DNA of 14,000 nucleotides from Halisarca cf. caerulea (taxonomy: Eukaryota > Porifera > Demospongiae > Chondrillida > Halisarcidae): the NCBI GenBank assembly GCA_963170055.1, contig CAUJGJ010000173.1, positions 1 through 14,000 on the forward strand. The letters are read 5' to 3'. The notes under the pieces are model-generated. The model was given only the letters and a program-made list of their open reading frames with translations, was not told the origin of the DNA and ran no database searches. A program made the translations under genes and the position numbers. Shown in pieces: positions 8,879 to 14,000 of the stretch; positions within the stretch are counted from its first letter, which is position 1, and each line of letters opens with the position of its first letter.

Positions 8879-9000
8879 ATATTGATGGTAGTGCATGTGG
8901 GGAGTGGGGGAGTATAGAGGTGGACCATCTGTTATGTCATATTGATGGTAGTGCACGTGGGGAGTGGGGGAGTATAGAGGCGGATCATCTGTGATACCAT
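8879..9000. repeat. Second site of the 4575-4936 minisatellite, about 2 units
   Basis: GATGGTAGTGCA(T/C)GTGGGGAGTGGGGGAGTATAGAGG and ACCATCTGTTATGTCATATT repeat twice in the same orientation as at 4575-4936. It flanks the DUF6589/RecQ pair on the side opposite to the first array. Confidence 0.9.
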
Positions 9001-9243
9001 ATTGTGGGAATTGGAAGTTCCTGGGGAGACCATTTATGCTCCCATGGATGGTCCAGGGGGACCATACACAGTGCCATGCATAGTCCTACAAGGGGGCCAT
9101 CAATGGCAAGAGAGGACCACATATTGCACTGTAGATGGTCCTGGGGGGACCATTTATGCTGCCATAGATGGTCTGGGGGGATCATCTGTTGTGCCACGGA
9201 TGGTCCTGGGGGACACATTTTAGGGGGGACCAATTATGGCGTG
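9001..9243. repeat. Degenerate GGTCC-rich minisatellite, about 33-bp period
   Basis: Units centre on GATGGTCCTGGGGGGACCAT with variable GCCATAGAT-type linkers, six or so copies, for example near 9047, 9138, 9169 and 9200. GGTCC..GGACC is itself palindromic. Open frames on both strands here are repeat-encoded. Bases 9244-9527 hold no clear gene. A donor-like CAAAG|GTATGT near 9355 and the acceptor CCACAG at 9522-9527 suggest this is the 5' region and first intron of the next gene. Confidence 0.75.
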
Positions 9244-9527
9244 ACAGGCCCAATATCTAGCTGTTAGAAGATCAGTGTGATCATAGGTCCACGCTGCTAT
9301 CAAAGGCTTATCGATGTAACTGGAGGAATATGGATATGATCAGACTGCAAAGGTATGTTCTTTCTGTTTTTAGATTATTGTATTAGAGGGACATAGGATA
9401 CTTTGAAACGGTAGGAGGGTGTACAGCAAAGATTCGGCAACTGTTTGCTACGTAAGTTTAAGTTTAATGCTTTAGGGCGCCACTGTCGTACACGTATGTA
9501 ACAATGAAGTCTTTTTGGATACCACAG

Positions 9528-11071
9528 GGAATCATGCCAGGGGATTTGGCATTCCCTTCATGCATTGTCATGCATAAGGAAAATGGAGAAATTTTGTGCT
9601 ATCATGAACATGCCACCACCACTGCAACACCGAAGTTATGACAAGCATGTTTCTGAATTGGGAACTGTTGTCTCCAAAGTAGCAGATCAGGAAATGAGAC
9701 AGGCAGTAAGAAGGTTGTGGGACCATCTCCAATCTTTGGATGATGATTTGGGAGATGGCCTGGTAGATGTAACTGTTAGTGCTGACGGGACTTGGGCGAA
9801 ACGTGGATTTACTTCTCTACATGGTTTGGTCTTTGCTATATCTCAGGACACTGGAGAAGTCCTTGATTTCACCCTCATGAGCCAATTTTGCCCAACATGC
9901 AACTATCACAGAAGAATTTTAGATGATGAAGAATTTAGTAGATGGAGAGATCAGCATGAAGAGGAGTGTCAGGCCAATTATAGAAAGTCTTCAAAGTCTA
10001 TGGAGTCTGCTGGATGTGAAGTATTATGGGGAAGGTCATTGGAAAAAAATCAGTTGCGATATACAACGTTTGTTGGTGATGGTGATAGTTCGGCATACAA
10101 AACTGTGCAGGAGAAACAACTGTATGGATCAGATGTACAAATCACAAAAAAGGATTGTGTTGGACATATACAAAAATGAATGGGGACAGGTTTGCGGAAC
10201 ATTGTGACGTCCTACAAGGGTCGAAAGCTACCTGATGGGAAAGGGATCGGTGGTAAAGGATGGCTAACTAAGAAGAGAATTGACAGCTTTCAGGTGTATT
10301 ATGGGCGCGCAATAAGAGAGAATAAGGGGAATGTCGAGGAAGCTCAGAAAGCAGTGAAGGCCATATTGTACCACTCTCTATCCACTGATAATACGCCATG
10401 CCATGAGTATTGCCCTGTAGGAGAAAAATCATGGTGTGGCTGGCAAAAGGACTGAGAACACTGAGAACTGAGCACTGAGAACAAAGAATTACAAACACAA
10501 GGATCCCTTGCCTCAAACAGTGGCTGATGTTTTACAGCCACTTTTCACCCGCTTGAGTGAACCAGACCTTCTAGAGAGTGGGATCGATGGTTTTACACAA
10601 AATGCCAATGAGAGTTTGCATCACTTGCTTTGGGAGTTCTGTCCAAAAACAGCATTTACTGGCTCCAATGTTGTTGCCATAGCTGCAGGCTTAGCTGTTC
10701 TGCAATTTAACACAGGGAGTATTTCCCTTTCAAAAGTTCTCAACGAGATGGGGATTCCCTCCGGGTACCATTGTACTTCCGCACTGCACCGCCTTGACTA
10801 CGATCGCATCATTCATGCAAATATAAAGTCCCAGGACAGTACCAAGTTGGAAAGAAAAAGAAGAAGAGCTCAGAAGAAAGGTTTTTTGGATGCACAGGAA
10901 GAAAGAGAAGGGGCGCAGTACTCATCTGGGAGATTCCTGTCCAATACACTACTGAGCGATGAGGTACCTGGTCCCAGTTGTGATACAAGTCGTAAGTGCA
11001 GCAAATGCAGAGGGCCAATGAAAGGACACAAGAGAGGGCAACCCTGTCCTGACTCACTACAGCTCTCATAA
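9528..11071 (+). pseudogene. Mutator-like (MULE) DDE transposase, one stop and one frameshift
   Basis: A transposase of the Mutator-like family common in invertebrates. An exon opens after the acceptor at 9522-9527. Clear homology begins at EKFCAIMNMPPPL (from about 9583). Visible features: first catalytic Asp in SADGTW, a zinc site CPTC..H..EC, second Asp in FVGDGDSSAY, KGIGGKGWLT, WCGWQKD, third catalytic Glu in QNANESLHHLLWEFCPK, then FNTG and a C-terminal CSKC..H..CP knuckle. An in-frame TGA at 10177-10179 interrupts HIQK-MGTGLRN, where relatives carry Arg, so CGA to TGA is likely. Between about 10443 and 10484 the frame shifts from 1 to 2 within repeats of ACTGAGAAC. The true N-terminus is unclear. 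Apart from these lesions the catalytic residues are all present. Confidence 0.85.
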
Positions 11072-11326
11072 TACTTTTTTTCCTCTTTTCTCCAGACTAT
11101 TTCTATACTTACTTCACTTTTACATTTAGTAAACTTTATGCATGTTTTCTCATTATTACTACTTTCACACTTTGGACCGTCATAACTTACTCATACTACA
11201 GGCTATGGGCTTCAAATTTTCTGCACATATTGCTGCTGTAATAGCCTAAAAATGGCTTTTTGGGATTTGGTCAGTATTCTTGCATTGCCTTGATATGGCT
11301 TCCGGAAGTGACAAACTACAAGTAAT
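11072..11326. other. Noncoding 3' flank of the Mutator-like gene
   Basis: Pyrimidine-rich then AT-rich sequence with no gene visible. It contains CCGGAAGTG at 11302-11310 and ends in AGTAATAGTT, where the foldback element begins. Confidence 0.5.
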
Positions 11327-11441
11327 AGTTATTGTATGGCTAGCTGGGCATTGGCGTATTTATTGCCCAAGTCACGAGGGCGCGAAGCGCCCGAGGGCGA
11401 GTGCAATAAAGAGCCAATGCCCAGCTAGCCATACAATAACT
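11327..11441. mobile_element. Nested three-tier foldback (MITE-like)
   Basis: Outer arms 11327-11355 and 11413-11441 are perfect 29-bp reverse complements (AGTTATTGTATGGC and mate). Inner arms TTTATTGC and GCAATAAA (11359-11366, 11403-11410) pair next. The core GGGCGC-GAA-GCGCCC (11378-11392) pairs last. Its flanks read as an interrupted form of AGTAATAGTTGTGAGCG, which is present uninterrupted at 13231-13247. No protein is encoded, so it is a non-autonomous insertion or a structured element. Confidence 0.75.
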
Positions 11442-11445
11442 AGCT

Positions 11446-11640
11446 TGTTGTGAGCGCTTAATTTTAACACACTACAAATGGCGGCGTTAACGAAGAACGT
11501 TCCGTTCGTTTTCAGTTTTAAAATTTTGACGAAAAATGAAGTAAGCGAGTTTCATTCGTTCTTTTGTTTTAAACTTTTGATGTTTAGTCCGAGTTTCCTT
11601 AGCAGCGAAATGTTTTGCTCGATTTCTTGTTGAAGGCGTT
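11446..11640 (+). promoter_or_regulatory. Probable 5' region of the tyrosine recombinase, repeated at 13236-13400
   Basis: It begins TTGTGAGCGCTTAA, contains the YY1-like AAATGGCGGC (11478-11485), and then TTCGTTCTTTTGTTTTA and CTTAGCAG. The same order recurs, diverged and with a gap, downstream of the gene. Position just before the first Met of the recombinase frame (11686) and the animal promoter motif suggest a promoter or 5' UTR. Confidence 0.4.
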
Positions 11641-11685
11641 TCTGTATAGTGTTTCGAGCTGTTTAGTAATAATCGTTTTACGGCA

Positions 11686-13012
11686 ATGTCTAACAAGAAG
11701 CGACCTAAAGAAGATAGTGGTTCGTCCAAGAAGAGGTTCGACTTTAGTTCTAGTAAGAAGTTGTCTACCTTTTCAAAAGGTTTCCAACCCCCGAACACGG
11801 TCAAATACTTCGTGGGCCTTGAGAGTTTTTTAAGAGTGGATGAAGGCAAGAAATGCAGAAACCGACTTTGAAGCAGAAACTTGTCCAGAGAATTTGTTGT
11901 CGCATTCGACCAAATCCGCAATTTCGGAGTGGCTAGGTCGCTTTGCCATTGAAGTTCGAAGACATGATGGAAAGCAATATCCTCCAAAGACTATTCATCT
12001 ATTGCTGATGGGAATTCAGAGGCACATGCGTACAGTGAATCCTAATAGGGCAATTAGTCTATCCGGGGATCCAGAATTCCACACACTGCAGAATATTTGT
12101 GATAACTTGTATCGTGAACTACACAGTGAGGGTATCTGCACAGAAACCAAACCAATTGCTGCCCTAACTGAAGATGATGAATGTCGACTGTGGTCATCTG
12201 GTGTCATTAACCTCACCACTCCTCAAGGTTTAGCGAATGCGGTATTCTTTTACAATGGCAAGAACTTCTGCTTAAGAGGAGGTCAAGAACATCGTGACCT
12301 TAAGTTCTCTCAGCTGAAGCGTAAAACTGTTGAGGTTAATGGAAATGTTCGGGTCTGCTATGAATACACAGAACATGGATCAAAGAATCGGTCTGGGGGC
12401 CTCAAGCAGTTGAAAATTGAGAACAAAGTTGTTGTCCAATATGAAGATGTTAATGCAGGACTGAGGTGCCATGTAGATATTCTGGATCAGTACTTCCTGA
12501 AAGTCCCCAAGAATGCTCTTGAGGATGATGTTTTCTACCTGCAACCCTTGTCCAGAACACCTGATGACCCTCTTAAGCCATGGTTCTCTAGACAACCTAT
12601 GGGGAAGAACAAGCTGGGGCAAATGATGAAAACCATGAGCAAACAGGCTGGTCTTTCCATCATTTACAGCAACCACAGCTTGCGAGCTTATGGAGCAACC
12701 AAACTCTTCCAGCATGGGCTTCCAGAGCGGTTGATCCAAGAAAGAACAGGACACCGTACTGTTGAAGCACTAAGAAAATACCAGAGGGTCTCTGATGAGC
12801 AGAGGCTGGCTGTGTCTGAGATAATGAACAACAAAACCACCACCTGCAACAGTCAGCCACAACAAGGCACATCCAGTAGTGCACCAAAGGAATGCCATGG
12901 CCCGCCACATATGCCAGCAACGCAGCAGCCAATACCCCCTCTATCTATACCCTCATTCTCTGGCTGCACTTTTGCTGGTCCAGTAACCCTCAACATTGTA
13001 CAACAACAGTAG
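11686..13012 (+). pseudogene. Crypton-type tyrosine recombinase; catalytic domain intact, N-terminus damaged
   Basis: Related to the recombinase-derived domain of Crypton transposons and of animal KIAA1958/QRICH1/ZMYM proteins. The long open frame 11840-13012 (390 aa) contains FAIEVRRHDGKQYPPKTI, LRGGQEHRDL with catalytic Arg146, a candidate Lys182, HSLR (His279, Arg282), TGHR (His305) and the nucleophile Tyr314 in LRKYQR. The tail FSGCTFAGPVTL is the short C-terminal motif I associate with this family. Upstream, frame 1 from ATG 11686 encodes a basic Ser-rich start reaching PPNTVK. The homologous reading then moves to frame 2 at about 11803 (loss of one A fits) and meets TAA at 11831-11833 inside WALRVF-EWMKARN. 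A shortened protein starting at Met 11840 would lose part of the N-terminal DNA-binding region but keep all catalytic residues. Confidence 0.8.
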
Positions 13013-13235
13013 CCTGCATGTATTCCAGCAGTCAACTATTTAGAAGGGATCAACCCTAACGACATATTTGCTGAATTTTAATACAGCTTTTTATTCTACT
13101 CCCTTATAATTGTAAGCATACTATATAGCAATTATTATTTTGCATTTTATTGTATGGTTATTCAATACAAACTATCATAGGTGAGATACTTGACCCACAT
13201 AAATAGGGTCTATGCTTTTAAAATTAATAAGTAAT
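13013..13235. other. 3' flank of the recombinase gene
   Basis: AT-rich noncoding sequence with no gene or clear AATAAA. It ends in AAGTAATAG directly before the repeated 5' region. Confidence 0.5.
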
Positions 13236-13400
13236 AGTTGTGAGCGCTTAAGTTCAATGCACTATATGATTGGCGGTGTACGTTATCGTGATTCAGTTTC
13301 AGTCGTTCTTTTGTTTTAGACTTTTGACGTTTGACTCCTAAACTGAGTTTTCTTAGCAGAAAAGTGTATTGTTGGATATTTCTCGTGGAAGACGCGCAAT
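13236..13400. repeat. Diverged second copy of the recombinase 5' region
   Basis: TTGTGAGCGCTTAA is identical to the block at about 11449. TTGGCGG, CGTTCTTTTGTTTTA, CTTTTGACGTTT and TTCTTAGCAG follow in the same order as at 11446-11640, with about 40 bp missing between them. No recombinase coding sequence follows it in this window. The stretch 13400-13590 holds two more weak copies of the AAACTTT.GACG motif and no gene. Confidence 0.7.
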
Positions 13401-13592
13401 GGTGGCATTGTCCAAGGAAGCGAATTTCTCATTTGGTCACGGAGTCTTTTGCTTGAAACTTTAGACGTGTAACTCGTAAACCGTCCCAAGTTGTAACCCA
13501 GCGTTGTCGAAATAAGTGAGTTTTCTTCTTCATTTGTTCATTAGTTTCAAACTTTCGACGGTAAACCATACATTATCTACGAGTAATCCGAG

Positions 13593-13673
13593 CAGGGCAA
13601 TAGCGTGTAGTAGCCCAGGGCTCTTCTAGGTTATTGCCCTGTTTGCGGTCAGTTCTAACCGCAAACAGGGCAA
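13593..13673. repeat. Competing hairpins next to the right inverted repeat
   Basis: TTGCCCTGTTTGCGGT (13634-13649) and its exact complement (13658-13673) form a perfect 16-bp stem with an 8-nt loop. CAGGGCAATA (13593-13602) can pair instead with TATTGCCCTG (13632-13641), which overlaps the first arm, so two folds exclude each other. Confidence 0.8.
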
Positions 13674-13680
13674 CAACAAA

Positions 13681-13935
13681 CAAGTGATTCGAGTTAAAAA
13701 CTCGTGGGGGCTGCCGCCCCACGCACTCGAATCACTTGCAAAGCATTGGAGTGTAAGTGCACAGCTGAACATTCATTGAACATACTGTTTATTGTAACTG
13801 GACGATTGTTTTGAAAACAATTGCCATATTTGGCAATTGTTTTCAAAACAATTCCTATAACTCATTCCTGTATAAATTTATACTTCTCTATTACTATTAT
13901 ATAAATTCTCTATTGGAAGACTTTTCTTCAAATCC

Positions 13936-13974
<39 letters not shown>

Positions 13975-14000
13975 CGAGCGTTACACACCGGAAGTCCAAA
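13681..14000 (-). repeat. Right copy of large inverted repeat (runs to window end)
   Basis: Reverse complement of 8431-8738 with about seven substitutions and a longer (AT)n run (about 13937-13970). It begins with CAAGTGATTCGAG, whose complement CTCGAATCACTTG at 13726-13738 closes a 58-bp hairpin. An ETS-like ACCGGAAGT lies at 13987-13995. The match is still perfect at base 14000, so the outer boundary is unknown. Confidence 0.95.

Noticed and set aside
4575..9000. Minisatellite arrays as terminal inverted repeats of the DUF6589/RecQ unit
   Set aside because: Both arrays are in the same orientation, whereas terminal inverted repeats must be opposed.
8985..9267. Overlapping frames on both strands
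   Set aside because: Products of the GGTCC-rich minisatellite.
11487..11987. 166-codon minus-strand frame
   Set aside because: Antisense shadow of the recombinase N-terminus and 5' region, with low-complexity Phe/Leu composition.
13681..13738. tRNA-like box B (GATTCGAG)
   Set aside because: No cloverleaf, box A or acceptor pairing can be drawn; it is part of the hairpin arm.

Overview
The window is nuclear DNA of an invertebrate animal and is almost wholly made of repeats and DNA-transposon genes. Evidence for a eukaryote: GT-AG introns that restore protein frames, long (CA)n and (TA)n microsatellites, minisatellites, and eukaryote-only transposase families. The mix of Ginger1-type integrase, DUF6589 protein, RecQ-like helicase, Mutator-like transposase and KIAA1958/Crypton-like recombinase suggests an early-branching metazoan, perhaps a demosponge or cnidarian. 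That placement is inference only.

Layout. 1-1680: (CA)n tracts alternating with a tandemly duplicated structured unit, then a diverged tandem duplication. 1685-1981: a palindromic foldback element with (TA)n ends. 2563-4457 (+): the 3' part of a broken Ginger1-like transposase carrying integrase, GPY, CXC, Ulp1 protease and PHD domains. 4575-4936: a minisatellite of about 60 bp. 4964-6381 (+): a broken two-exon DUF6589 gene. 6592-8356 (-): an intact two-exon RecQ-like helicase, convergent with it. 8431-8738 and 13681-14000: two near-identical inverted repeats. Between them lie more minisatellite (8879-9240), a broken Mutator-like DDE transposase (9528-11071, +), a nested foldback (11327-11441), and a Crypton-type tyrosine recombinase with an intact catalytic domain but a damaged N-terminus (11686-13012, +). 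The region just upstream of the recombinase is partly duplicated after it (13236-13400).

How the genes relate. They are not a metabolic pathway. They are four kinds of DNA-mobilising machinery stacked in 14 kb: Ginger1 integrase, DUF6589 with RecQ, Mutator DDE, and tyrosine recombinase. Three of the four clearly carry lesions in their transposase gene, the recombinase carries N-terminal lesions, and only the helicase reads cleanly end to end. The inverted repeats around the Mutator-like and tyrosine-recombinase genes are the strongest structural signal. They could be terminal repeats of a 5.6 kb composite element, or two independent insertions of one roughly 310 bp element. The window ends exactly where the deciding sequence would begin.

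Frames, splice sites and motifs were read directly. Family names come from memory of motif patterns, without any database search.
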